Assembly: GCF_050948215.1 (NCBI RefSeq)
Contig: NW_027488577.1
Span: 1,054,001 to 1,118,000 of the forward strand
Reading direction: 5' to 3'
Length of the DNA: 64,000 bases
Origin: Halictus rubicundus
Lineage: Eukaryota > Arthropoda > Insecta > Hymenoptera > Halictidae
This document shows, piece after piece, positions 1-8,882 of the stretch. Below the pieces are notes generated by a model that saw only the letters and a program-made list of their open reading frames with translations, had not been told where the DNA came from and searched no databases. A program made the translations under genes and the position numbers. How positions within the stretch are numbered: the first letter of the stretch is position 1; every line of letters begins with the position of its first letter.

Positions 1-3000
1 TAGGACAGAGGATGGGATAGATTGAGGATAGGATAGGATAGAGGATAAGATAGGATAGAGGATAACATAGGGGATTGGATAGGATAGAGGATGGAGACGA
101 TAGAGGATAGGATAGGATTGATGATAGGATAGGAAAGATTACAGTATAGGATACAGGATACGATATTATAGAGGATACGATATTATAGAGGATAGGATAG
201 GATAGAGGATAGGATAGGATAGAGGATAGGATAGGATCGAGGATAGGATAGGATAGAGGATAGGATAGGATAGAGGATAGGATAGGATATAGGATAGGAT
301 AGGATAGAGGATAGGATAGGATAGAGGATAGGATAGGATAGAGGATTGGATAGGATAGAGGATACCGTAGGATAGAGGATAGGATCGAATAGAGGATAGG
401 ATAGGATTGAGGATAGGAGAGGATAGAGCAGATGATAGAGCATAGGAAAGAAATGAGGATAGGATAGGATAGAATATAGGATAGGATAGAGAATAGGATA
501 GGATAGAGGATAGGATAGGATAGAGGATAGGATAGGATATAGGATAGGGTAGGATAGAGGATTGGATAGGATAGAGGATACGGTTGGATAGAGGATAGGA
601 TAGGATAGAGGATAAGATAGGATAGAGGATAACATAGGGGATTGGATAGGATAGAGGATAGGAGACGGTAGAGGATTGGATAGGATAGAGGATATTATAG
701 GACAGAGGATGGGATAGGATTGAGGATAGGATAGGATAGAGGATAAGATAGGATAGAGGATAACATAGGGGATTGGATAGGATAGAGGATAGGAGACGAT
801 AGAGGATAGGATAGGATTGATGATAGGATAGGAAAGATTACAGGATAGGATACAGGATACGATATTATAGAGGATACGATATTATAGAGGATAGGATATG
901 ATAGAGGATAGGATAGGATCGAGGATAGGATAGGATAGAGGATAGGATAGGATAGAGGATAGGATAGGATATAGGATAGGATAGGATAGAGGATAGGATA
1001 GGATAGAGGATAGGATAGGATAGAGGATTGGATAGGATAGAGGATACCGTAGGATAGAGGATAGGATAGGATTGAGGATAGGATAGTAAAGACGACAGGA
1101 TAGGATACAGGATACGATATTATAGAGGATAGGATAGGATAGAGGATAGGATAGGATAGAGGATAGGATAGGACAGAGGATAGGATACGGATAGAGGATA
1201 GGATAGAATAGAGGATAGTATAGAGGATAGGATAGAGGATTGGATAGGATAGAGGATATTATAGGATAGACGATAGGATAGGATAGCGGATAGGATAGTA
1301 TGGAGTATACGATAGAATTGAGGATAGGATAGGGTTGAGGATAGGATAGGATTGAGGGTAGGAGAGGATAGAGGATAAGATAGGATAGAGGATAGGATAG
1401 GATAGAGGATAGGATAGGATAGAGCAGGATGGGATAGAGGATAGGATAGAGGATAGGATAGGATAGAGGATACGATAGGATAGATGATATTATAGGATAC
1501 AGGATAGGATAGGATGGAGGATAGGATAGGATAGAGGATAGGATATAGGATTGGATAGGATAGAGGATATGATCGGATAGAGGATAGGATAGGATTGAGG
1601 ATAGGAGAGGATAGAGCAGATGATAGAGCATAGGAAAGAATTGAGGATAGGATAGGATAGAATATAGGATAGGATAGAGGATAGGATAGGACAGAGGATA
1701 GGATACGGATAGAGGATAGGATAGAATAGAGGATAGTATAGAGGATAGGATAGAGGATTGGATAGGATAGAGGATATTATAGGATAGACGATAGGATAGG
1801 ATAGCGGATAGGATAGTATGGAGTATACGATAGAATTGAGGATAGGATAGGGTTGAGGATAGGATAGGATTGAGGGTAGGAGAGGATAGAGGATAAGATA
1901 GGATAGAGGATAGGATAGGATAGAGGATAGCATAGGATAGAGCAGGATGGGATAGAGGATAGGATAGAGGATAGGATAGGATAGAGGATACGATAGGATA
2001 GATGATATTATAGGATACAGGATAGGATAGGATGGAGGATAGGATAGGATAGAGGATAGGATATAGGATTGGATAGGATAGAGGATATGATCGGATAGAG
2101 GATAGGATAGGATTGAGGATAGGAGAGGATAGAGCAGATGATAGAGCATAGGAAAGAATTGAGGATAGGATAGGATAGAATATAGGATAGGATAGAGAAT
2201 AGGATAGGATAGATGATATTATAGGATAGAGGATAGGATAGGATGGAGGATAGGATAGGATAGAGGATAAGATAGGATAGAGGATAGGATAGGATAGAGG
2301 GTAGGATAGGATAGAGCAGGATAGGATAGAGGATAGGATAGGATAGAGCAGGATAGGATAGAGGATAGGATAGAGGATAGGATAGGATAGAGGATAGGAT
2401 AGGATAGAGGATATGATAGGATAGAGGATAGGATAGGATAGAGGATAGGATAGGATAGATGATATTATAGGAAAGAGGATAGGATATGATAGAGGATAGG
2501 ATAGGATAGAGCATAGGATAGGATAGAGGATAGGATAGGATAGAGGATAGGATAGGATAGAGGATAGGATAGGATAGAGGATAGGATAGGATAGAGGATA
2601 GGATAGGATAGAGGATAGGATACGATAGAGGATAGGATAGAGGATAGGATAGAGTATTGGATAGGATAGAGGATATTATAGGATAGTGGATAGGATAGGA
2701 TAGCGGATAGGATAGGATGGAGTATACGATAGAATTGAGGGTAGGATAGGGTTGAGGATAGGATAGGATCGAGGATAGGAGAAGATAGAGGATAGGATAG
2801 GATAGAGGATACGATACGATAGAGGATAGGATAGAGAATAGGATAGGATATAGGATACGATACGATAGAGGATAGGATAGAGAATAGGATAGGATAGAGG
2901 ATAGGGGATTGGATCGGATACAGGATAGGAGACGGTAGAGGATTGGATAGGATAGAGGATAGGATAGGATATAGGATAGCATAGGATAGAGGATAGGATA

Positions 3001-3954
3001 GGATAGAGGATAACATAGGGGATTGGATAGCATAGAGGATAGGAGACGATAGAGGATAGGATAAGATAGAGGATAGGATAGGATAGATGATATTATAGGA
3101 TAGAGGATAGGATAGGATGGAGTATAGGATAGGATAGAGGATAGGATATAGGATTGGATAGGATAGAGGATACGATATTATAGAGGATAGGATAGGATAG
3201 AAGATAGGATAGGATAGAGGATAGGATAGGATAGAGGATAGGATAGGAGAGAGGATAGGATAGGATAGAGGATAGGATAGGACAGAGGATAGGATACGGA
3301 TAGAGGATAGGATAGAATAGAGGATAGGATAGAGGATAGGATAGAGGATTGGATAGGATAGAGGATATTATAGGATAGAGGATAGGATAGGATAGCGGAT
3401 AGGATAGTATGGAGTATACGATAGAATTGAGGATAGGATAGGGTTGAGGATAGGAGAGGATACAGGATAGGATAGGACAGAGGATAGGATAGGATAGAGG
3501 ATAAGATAATATAGAGGATAGGATAGGATAGAGGATAGGATAGGATAGAGGATAGGATGGGATACAGGATAGGATAGGATAGAGGATAGGATATAATAGA
3601 GGATAGGACAGGATAGAGGATAGGTTAGGATAGAGGATAGGATAGGATAGAGGATAGGATATTATAGAGGATAGGATAGGATAGAGGATAGGATAGGATA
3701 GAGAATAGGATAGGATAGAGGATAGGATAGGATAGAGGATAGGATAGGATGGAGGATAGGATAGGATAGAGGATAGGATATAGGATTGGATAGGATAGAG
3801 GATAGGATCGGATAGAGGATAGGATAGGATTGAGGATAGGAGAGGATATAGCAGATGATAGAGCATAGGAAAGAATTGAGGATAGGATAGGATAGAATAT
3901 AGGATAGGATAGAGAATAGGATAGGATAGATGATATTATAGGATAGAGGATAGG
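1..3954. repeat. 17-bp minisatellite array, left block
   Basis: Almost the whole stretch is built from the 17-bp unit GGATAGGATAGGATAGA (three GGATA pentamers plus GA), with shorter 12-bp forms and single-base variants. The plus strand carries G, A and T with very little C. Marker variants recur, including GATGATATTATAGG, GATACGATATTATAGAG and the M1 motif GAGCAGATGATAGAGCATAG near 426, 1615, 2133 and 3852 (the last slightly changed). Parts of this block (about 580-1120 and 2457-3900) are near copies of 54.56-56.8 kb. The array stops abruptly at the Gypsy 5' LTR. No gene is supported here. Confidence 0.97.
1165..2198. repeat. 518-bp higher-order tandem duplication
   Basis: Two consecutive near-identical copies (about 1165-1682 and 1683-2198) share the same ordered series of variants: GGACAGAGG, ATACGGATAGAGG, the GGAGTATACGATAGAATTG block, GAGCAGGATGGG, GATATGATCGG and M1. 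The copies are offset by 518 bp (GGACAGAGGA at 1171 and 1689). They diverge at about 2197, where the second copy continues into GAGAATAGG. One visible difference is GGATAGGATAG versus GGATAGCATAG near 1923. The boundaries are approximate because the flanks are the same satellite. Confidence 0.8.
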
Positions 3955-4219
3955 TGTAGGGATACGCACGTGTGCGATCGGCAAAGCGCGGCGGCAACGC
4001 GCGACATTGTAGTTGCCGGCCAAAACAACCGACGATCTCGGCGGAACGCGGCGGCCGCCAAAGACGCCCTTTGGTGATCTGCCGACTTCGTCATACAATG
4101 TATGCGCGATCAAGTATAAAAGGACTGCATCGACCGAGAAGATTCATTCAAAATCTCGCCGTCGAACACGCGCCGTCGACATAAATAAAGTATACGTTTA
4201 ACAGTTACTCGCCCCTACA
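3955..4219 (+). repeat. Gypsy element 5' LTR (265 bp)
   Basis: This is a direct repeat of 8619-8882, starting TGTAGGG and ending CCCTACA (TG...CA termini with a short inverted repeat). The only difference found by eye is one extra A here in the GGCAAAGCG tract. Near-identity implies recent insertion, gene conversion or assembly collapse. It contains a TATA box and a likely initiator, and an AATAAA signal at 4184-4189. R would therefore run from about 4146 to shortly after 4200. Confidence 0.95.
4115..4149 (+). promoter_or_regulatory. LTR core promoter: TATA box plus initiator-like site
   Basis: TATAAAA lies at 4115-4121. An arthropod-initiator-like TCATTC lies at 4144-4149, about 30 bp downstream, which is the usual TATA-to-start spacing. 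This is the expected start of the genomic RNA of the Gypsy element. The same sequence is present in the 3' LTR. Confidence 0.65.
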
Positions 4220-4324
4220 AAATTCAGAAGTGGGATCTAGTGTACCAAGTGAATCGCGTGTCGAGATAGACCTCAAGTTCGAATTTTTTTCTCTTCCTCT
4301 TCTTACGGTGCGTTGTAGTGCAAT
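4220..4324 (+). other. Gypsy 5' leader with presumed primer-binding site
   Basis: This is a 105-bp leader between the 5' LTR and the first ATG. The primer-binding site should lie immediately after the LTR, where the sequence reads AATTCAGAAGTGGGATC. I could not match it confidently to a tRNA 3' end. Confidence 0.5.
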
Positions 4325-7300
4325 ATGAATTCGTATACTGTCGCCGAATTAAAAGACATGCTACGCGAAAGAGAGTTGCCGACGACCGGGACGAAAATCG
4401 AGCTAATCCGCAGATTGCGTGAAGCCGACGTTCCGGAACCAACTCCCCGAGAGTACGCAGATGCCCTCGACACTGATCTCGAGGAGCAGGAGACAATGCA
4501 GACACTGAAACAACCGGAAAACAGTGCCCTAATGTCCGAAGTGGACCTGTTACGACGAGAAAGAGTTTTAGCCGAGCGCGAAATACAGTTGTTAAGAAGG
4601 GAACTGGAAATCACACGTTTAGAAACGCCGCGAACGAGCAGTACAGTGTCAACCCGTACCCGTGAATTAAAATGGACCGAGATCAAAGACATGATCGGCG
4701 ACTACGATGGAAGCAGTTATGCATTCAGAGGCTGGGATAATCAAATGCGTAAGCTGATCCGGAATTATCAATTGGACGACCAGGCAGCGAAGGCCCTAAT
4801 CTGTCAGAAGCTAAAAGGAAAGGCGCTCCGATGGTTCCACTCGCGAGAAGATTGCATAGATCTGACATGGGAGGAACTGCTGCAGGAGTTATTCGCTATG
4901 TACGGTCAGCGAATTAACACCGTAGTATTGCGGAATGAATTCGAACGACGAACGTGGAAGGTCAACGAATCGTTCGCCGATTACGCCCACGAAAAAATAA
5001 TTTTGGGTAACAGGGTACCTATAGCCGCCCATGAAACCATCGATTACATAGTGGACGGGATTCCAAGCGAAGCGTTACGTGCAGTGGCACGCGCACAACG
5101 GTTCAGGGAAACCAAGGACTTGATGGAAGCATTCGCGGAAATATCGCTGTCACCAGAACCACGACGAACGGGACAGACGCGGCATCGCGCAGAATGGACA
5201 CCGATGGGCAGAACCGGGGAGTCACTCAGGCCGCAACACGTCAGGCAGGCCCGCTGCTACAATTGCAACGGCATGGGGCATTTTTCGGCAGAATGCAGAC
5301 AGCCAAGGAGGGAACGAGACATCACTCGCAGAGACGGCAGCATTAGGAAAGCAGACGACGAGCGACGAGTATCACCACAAGGGCAGGTGAACTTCGTAAG
5401 CCGAACAGCGGAGGAGGAGGATGATTTCTACCCGACGGTACAGATGACGGTGGGGGACGAAGACAAAACAACAATCGAAGTAAGAGCGTTAATTGATACC
5501 GGTAGTCCAATCAGTTTTGTAAAACAAGGTCAGGTTCCGCGACATCTAGTTACAAAAACCGTGAAAAGTAGTAGATTTTCCGGGATAAACGATAGCACTC
5601 TGACGATTATTGGCGACATCAAAGCGAAAATAAATTTCCAGCGACGCGAACTCGATATATCACTGCGGGTTGTGACGGATGAGACAATGCGAAGTGCGTT
5701 AGTTTTAGGCCGGGATTTTATAAAATTGGCTAAGCTCTCGTTCACGGTAGACAAAGAGATCTCGGAGATAATGAATATCGAGATAGCATCGGATACCCTT
5801 AAATCAGCGTCGCGTCCCACGATCAATAGAACGTTACCGTACGAAACGAAAGAAAAATTCTACCGGCTATTCGAGGAAGAGTACGTTAATCCAACTCGCC
5901 CGAAACATCCGCAAACGGAAAACGTGCTAGAACTTAGACTGTCCGACAGCAAACCATTCCATTTCACGCCACGTAGATTGTCGTTTGTAGAAAAAGACAA
6001 ATTAAGGGAAATCCTGGACGACTGGTTGGCAAAAGGCGCGATTAGAGAAAGTACATCCGAATACGCGTCACCGATTGTCTTAACGAAAAAGAAAAACGGG
6101 GAAACCCGAATGTGTATAGATTTTCGAGTACTAAACAAAGTAACGGTACGCGATAATTTTCCGTTGCCCTTAATTGAAGATCAGCTAGACCTATTACAAG
6201 GTAAAAAATACTTCTCATCGCTAGATCTGAGAGACGGATTCTTTCATATCAGAATGCACGAGGATTCGGTCAAATATACCTCGTTTGTTACGCCGTTCGG
6301 ACAATATGAATGCACCAAAATGCCGTTCGGTTTAAAAGGGGGTCCCCTAAGATTCCAAAGATACGTGACAGGGATATTCAAAAATCTAATTAACAGCGGG
6401 GACGTGTCGGTATATCTAGACGATTTTTTAATTGCATCGGTAACGATCGAACACCACCTAGAAATCTTACGAAAGGTTTTCCAGCTATGCGTCGCAAATA
6501 AGTTGGAACTACGCATGGACAAATGTAAATTTTTGGAAACAGAAATTGAATACTTGGGATATAGGGTAACGAACGACGGCATCAGACCCACCGAACGCGG
6601 TATCGAGAATGTACAAAAATTCCCAGTTCCGCGTAACGTACGCGAAGTGCAAAGTTTTCTAGGCCTCTCTTCGTATTTCAGAAAGTTTATAGAAGGCTTT
6701 TCAATCATTGCCAAGCCTCTATATGACCTAATCAAGGAAAAATGTAAATTTAAATTTGGTCCCAAAGAAAAGGAAGCGTTTGACGCGTTAAAAGAATGCC
6801 TAATACAGGCACCCATTCTGGGAATTTACTGTCCGCGTGACGAAACAGAATTACATTGCGATGCCAGTGCGATAGGTTTCGGTGCTATTCTGTTACAGAA
6901 GAAGGCCGACCAAAAGTTCCACCCGATTTTCTATTTCTCAAAGCGCACCACGGACACCGAATCCAAATACCATAGTTTCGAGCTAGAGACACTCGCTATA
7001 ATCTACGCACTGCGCCGATTTCGCCCGTACCTATGCGGAGTGCCGTTCAAAGTAGTCACGGATTGTCAGGCGCTTAGCCTAACGCTTAAGAAAAAAGAAA
7101 CAAACCCTAAAATCGCACGGTGGGCATTAGAATTACAAGACTACGATTACAAACTTGAACATAGAGCGGGTACAAGAATGAGACACGTCGATGCGTTAAG
7201 TAGACAGGTTCTAGTACTGCAGGATAACACTTTAGACAGAAATTTAGCCTTATGCCAACAACAGGACGAGCAAATTCAGAAAATACGTCAGAAGTTAGAA

Positions 7301-7474
7301 AAATCGGAAGACAAACTTTTCGAAATGATAAATGGGTCGGTTTACCGCAAAATGGACGATCGCGCTTTGTTTTTTGTTCCGGAAACGTTAGAAGGCAGTA
7401 TAATGCATCAATACCATAATGAGCTAGGGCATGTCGGACCAGAGAAAACAATAACAAGTATTATGAACCCCTAG
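4325..7474 (+). CDS. Gypsy Gag-protease-RT-RNase H polyprotein, plus start of integrase
   Basis: This is a single 1049-codon frame. The N-terminus (residues 1-35) resembles a SAP DNA-binding domain with an LKDMLRERELP-type helix. It is followed by an acidic coiled-coil-like stretch and a capsid-like region. A CX2CX4HX4C zinc knuckle covers residues 311-324. The aspartic protease motif DTGS starts at residue 391. Reverse transcriptase has YLDD at 697-700, and RNase H has its first catalytic Asp in CDAS at 846. The HX3H half of the integrase zinc finger is near the C-terminus. Gag and Pol are fused in one frame, with no frameshift between them. The frame ends at a TAG in a C-rich tract, before the CX2C half of the integrase finger; intact relatives would read on into integrase. 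The start is the first ATG after the LTR leader. Function: self-propagation by reverse transcription in cytoplasmic particles. Confidence 0.93.
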   Translation: MNSYTVAELKDMLRERELPTTGTKIELIRRLREADVPEPTPREYADALDTDLEEQETMQTLKQPENSALMSEVDLLRRERVLAEREIQLLRRELEITRLETPRTSSTVSTRTRELKWTEIKDMIGDYDGSSYAFRGWDNQMRKLIRNYQLDDQAAKALICQKLKGKALRWFHSREDCIDLTWEELLQELFAMYGQRINTVVLRNEFERRTWKVNESFADYAHEKIILGNRVPIAAHETIDYIVDGIPSEALRAVARAQRFRETKDLMEAFAEISLSPEPRRTGQTRHRAEWTPMGRTGESLRPQHVRQARCYNCNGMGHFSAECRQPRRERDITRRDGSIRKADDERRVSPQGQVNFVSRTAEEEDDFYPTVQMTVGDEDKTTIEVRALIDTGSPISFVKQGQVPRHLVTKTVKSSRFSGINDSTLTIIGDIKAKINFQRRELDISLRVVTDETMRSALVLGRDFIKLAKLSFTVDKEISEIMNIEIASDTLKSASRPTINRTLPYETKEKFYRLFEEEYVNPTRPKHPQTENVLELRLSDSKPFHFTPRRLSFVEKDKLREILDDWLAKGAIRESTSEYASPIVLTKKKNGETRMCIDFRVLNKVTVRDNFPLPLIEDQLDLLQGKKYFSSLDLRDGFFHIRMHEDSVKYTSFVTPFGQYECTKMPFGLKGGPLRFQRYVTGIFKNLINSGDVSVYLDDFLIASVTIEHHLEILRKVFQLCVANKLELRMDKCKFLETEIEYLGYRVTNDGIRPTERGIENVQKFPVPRNVREVQSFLGLSSYFRKFIEGFSIIAKPLYDLIKEKCKFKFGPKEKEAFDALKECLIQAPILGIYCPRDETELHCDASAIGFGAILLQKKADQKFHPIFYFSKRTTDTESKYHSFELETLAIIYALRRFRPYLCGVPFKVVTDCQALSLTLKKKETNPKIARWALELQDYDYKLEHRAGTRMRHVDALSRQVLVLQDNTLDRNLALCQQQDEQIQKIRQKLEKSEDKLFEMINGSVYRKMDDRALFFVPETLEGSIMHQYHNELGHVGPEKTITSIMNP

Positions 7475-7490
7475 CCCCCCGGACCCCCCT
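7464..7490 (+). other. Frame-breaking C-rich lesion inside the integrase zinc finger
   Basis: The gag-pol frame meets TAG at 7472-7474. The downstream integrase frame, which is one base out of register, has its last upstream stop, TGA, at 7464-7466. Between them are three runs of C (CCCC, CCCCCC, CCCCCC) broken by TAG and GGA. The HX3H half of the HHCC finger is upstream and the CX2C half downstream, so the break falls inside one domain. An inserted or expanded C tract, or a sequencing or assembly error at C homopolymers, fits better than programmed frameshifting. Confidence 0.8.
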
Positions 7491-7505
7491 TACTGGTTCC
7501 CTAGC

Positions 7506-8465
7506 ATGAGGGAAAAAGTTATGAAGCATGTTAAGAATTGTTTAAAGTGCATAGCATTTTCACCGAAATCCGGACGGCAAGAGGGCATGTTACACGAAAT
7601 ACCGAAAGATAATAAACCGTTTTCTACACTGCACATTGATCACCTAGGACCTATGTCGAAGAAACAGTCTGTAAAGTACCGCTACATTCTCTTAGTAGTA
7701 GATGGCTTTACAAAATATACAAAAATATACCCCACAAAAAGTACGAGTACCGCCGAGGTAATTAAGTGTTTGAAACATCATTTCGCGACCTACAGTAGAC
7801 CATTGCGCATTGTATCAGACAGAGGCAGCTGTTTTACCGCGCACGAGTTCGAACATTTCTTAAAAGATCACGATGTACAACACATTAAAATCGCAACCGC
7901 AATGCCGCAGGCAAATGGCCAAGCGGAAAGAATGAACCGTACTATCATCCCAATGATATCAAAATTAGTCGACGAACGTAACGCGCATTGGTACGAAGTA
8001 CTCGAAGAAGTAGAGTTCGCCATAAATAATTCTGTCAACAAGTCGACCGGTGAAACCCCCAGCGTATTATTGTACGGAGTGCCCCAACGCGGAAAAGCGA
8101 TCGACGCCGTCAGAAATATACTCGAGTCTTCCGGAGCTTTAAAAACTGAGCGAAATCTAAATAAGACACGTGAGAAGGCGGCTTTACGAATACACCAAAG
8201 TTTTAACGCCAATAAAAAGTTGTACGATAAAAAGCGTAAACCAGCCTTACAGTACGAAGTCGGGGATAAGGTAATGATAGCAAATTTTGTAAATTCCAGT
8301 GACTGCACCAAGCTGGTACCGAAATTTAAGGGGCCGTACGAGGTGGCACGCGTTTTGCGAAACGACCGATATATTGTCAAAGATATCGAGGGATTCCAGA
8401 TCACCCAAGTACCGTATCAGGGGACGTGGGCTGCGTGCAATATGCGTCCCTGGCTATCCAGTTAA
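7506..8465 (+). CDS. Gypsy integrase (separated from Pol by frame break)
   Basis: This is a 319-codon frame; it is open from 7467, so the ATG at 7506 need not be a true start. It begins with the CX2C half of the integrase zinc finger (C12, C15). The catalytic triad is clear: D45 in the HIDHLGP block, D105 in SDRGS and E141 in NGQAERMNR, with 35 residues between the last two (D,D35E). A GPY/F-type C-terminal module, with KFKGPYEVARVL near residues 260-275, identifies the Ty3/Gypsy class. No chromodomain follows. The protein would insert the cDNA into chromosomes. It lies one frame away from the polyprotein, so it is not expressed as a normal Pol fusion in this copy. The frame ends at TAA. Confidence 0.9.
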   Translation: MREKVMKHVKNCLKCIAFSPKSGRQEGMLHEIPKDNKPFSTLHIDHLGPMSKKQSVKYRYILLVVDGFTKYTKIYPTKSTSTAEVIKCLKHHFATYSRPLRIVSDRGSCFTAHEFEHFLKDHDVQHIKIATAMPQANGQAERMNRTIIPMISKLVDERNAHWYEVLEEVEFAINNSVNKSTGETPSVLLYGVPQRGKAIDAVRNILESSGALKTERNLNKTREKAALRIHQSFNANKKLYDKKRKPALQYEVGDKVMIANFVNSSDCTKLVPKFKGPYEVARVLRNDRYIVKDIEGFQITQVPYQGTWAACNMRPWLSS

Positions 8466-8618
8466 ACATCCGTGCCAAAGATCCATCATTTTATACGATT
8501 ATTGTAAGATTTATGCGTTACTAGTATTAGGTATATAGTATAAATAGCGCCGGTATTCATAAGTAGTTTAAGACGTATTAGTTTAATCGGGACGATTAAA
8601 AGGTCAGGATGGCCGAAT
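8466..8618 (+). other. Gypsy 3' untranslated segment
   Basis: This is 153 bp of AT-rich sequence between the integrase stop and the 3' LTR. No envelope or accessory frame is present. A polypurine tract is expected next to the LTR, but only an imperfect purine-rich run is seen around 8598-8612, interrupted by T and then by GGCCGAAT. Confidence 0.7.
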
Positions 8619-8882
8619 TGTAGGGATACGCACGTGTGCGATCGGCAAGCGCGGCGGCAACGCGCGACATTGTAGTTGCCGGCCAAAACAACCGACGATC
8701 TCGGCGGAACGCGGCGGCCGCCAAAGACGCCCTTTGGTGATCTGCCGACTTCGTCATACAATGTATGCGCGATCAAGTATAAAAGGACTGCATCGACCGA
8801 GAAGATTCATTCAAAATCTCGCCGTCGAACACGCGCCGTCGACATAAATAAAGTATACGTTTAACAGTTACTCGCCCCTACA
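8619..8882 (+). repeat. Gypsy element 3' LTR (264 bp)
   Basis: This is a direct repeat of 3955-4219, lacking one A in the GGCAAGCG tract and otherwise identical by eye. It contains the functional poly(A) signal of the element. Satellite resumes directly after CCCTACA with the target duplication TAGG at 8883-8886. Confidence 0.95.
8847..8852 (+). terminator. AATAAA polyadenylation signal in 3' LTR
   Basis: A canonical AATAAA lies 30 bp before the LTR end, at the position expected to set the R/U5 boundary of the Gypsy transcript. The 5' LTR has the same signal at 4184-4189. Confidence 0.6.

Larger units (their letters stand above)
3955..8882 (+). mobile_element. Full-length Ty3/Gypsy-type LTR retrotransposon
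   Basis: The element has two near-identical LTRs beginning TGTAGGG and ending CCCTACA. It encodes Gag with a SAP-like N-terminus and a CCHC knuckle, then aspartic protease, reverse transcriptase, RNase H and integrase, in the Ty3/Gypsy order. TAGG flanks both sides (3951-3954 and 8883-8886). Deleting the element plus one TAGG recreates the satellite variant seen intact near 25.7 kb, so the 4-bp target duplication is convincing. No envelope frame follows integrase. No clean polypurine tract is seen immediately before the 3' LTR; the purine-rich AAAAGGTCAGGATGG at about 8598-8612 is the nearest candidate. The primer site after the 5' LTR (from about 4221) could not be assigned to a tRNA. The integrase frame is broken, so this copy is probably non-autonomous. 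Confidence 0.95.

Noticed and set aside
1..3954. True telomere (TTAGG) array
   Set aside because: The repeat contains TAGG but the period is 17 bp and no run of plain TTAGG was seen. Telomeric identity is not supported by sequence alone.
3972..4201. Short plus-strand frames inside the Gypsy LTR
   Set aside because: They overlap the promoter and R region, occur in both LTRs and overlap each other in two frames. They are incidental.
7464..7490. Programmed ribosomal frameshift site in the Gypsy element
   Set aside because: Programmed shifts in this class occur between Gag and Pol, not inside the integrase zinc finger. The stop-bearing C-rich tract has no classic slippery heptamer arrangement and looks like a lesion.
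8466..8618. Envelope gene of an errantivirus-like element
   Set aside because: Only 153 bp separate integrase from the 3' LTR and no frame with a signal peptide or membrane segment exists.
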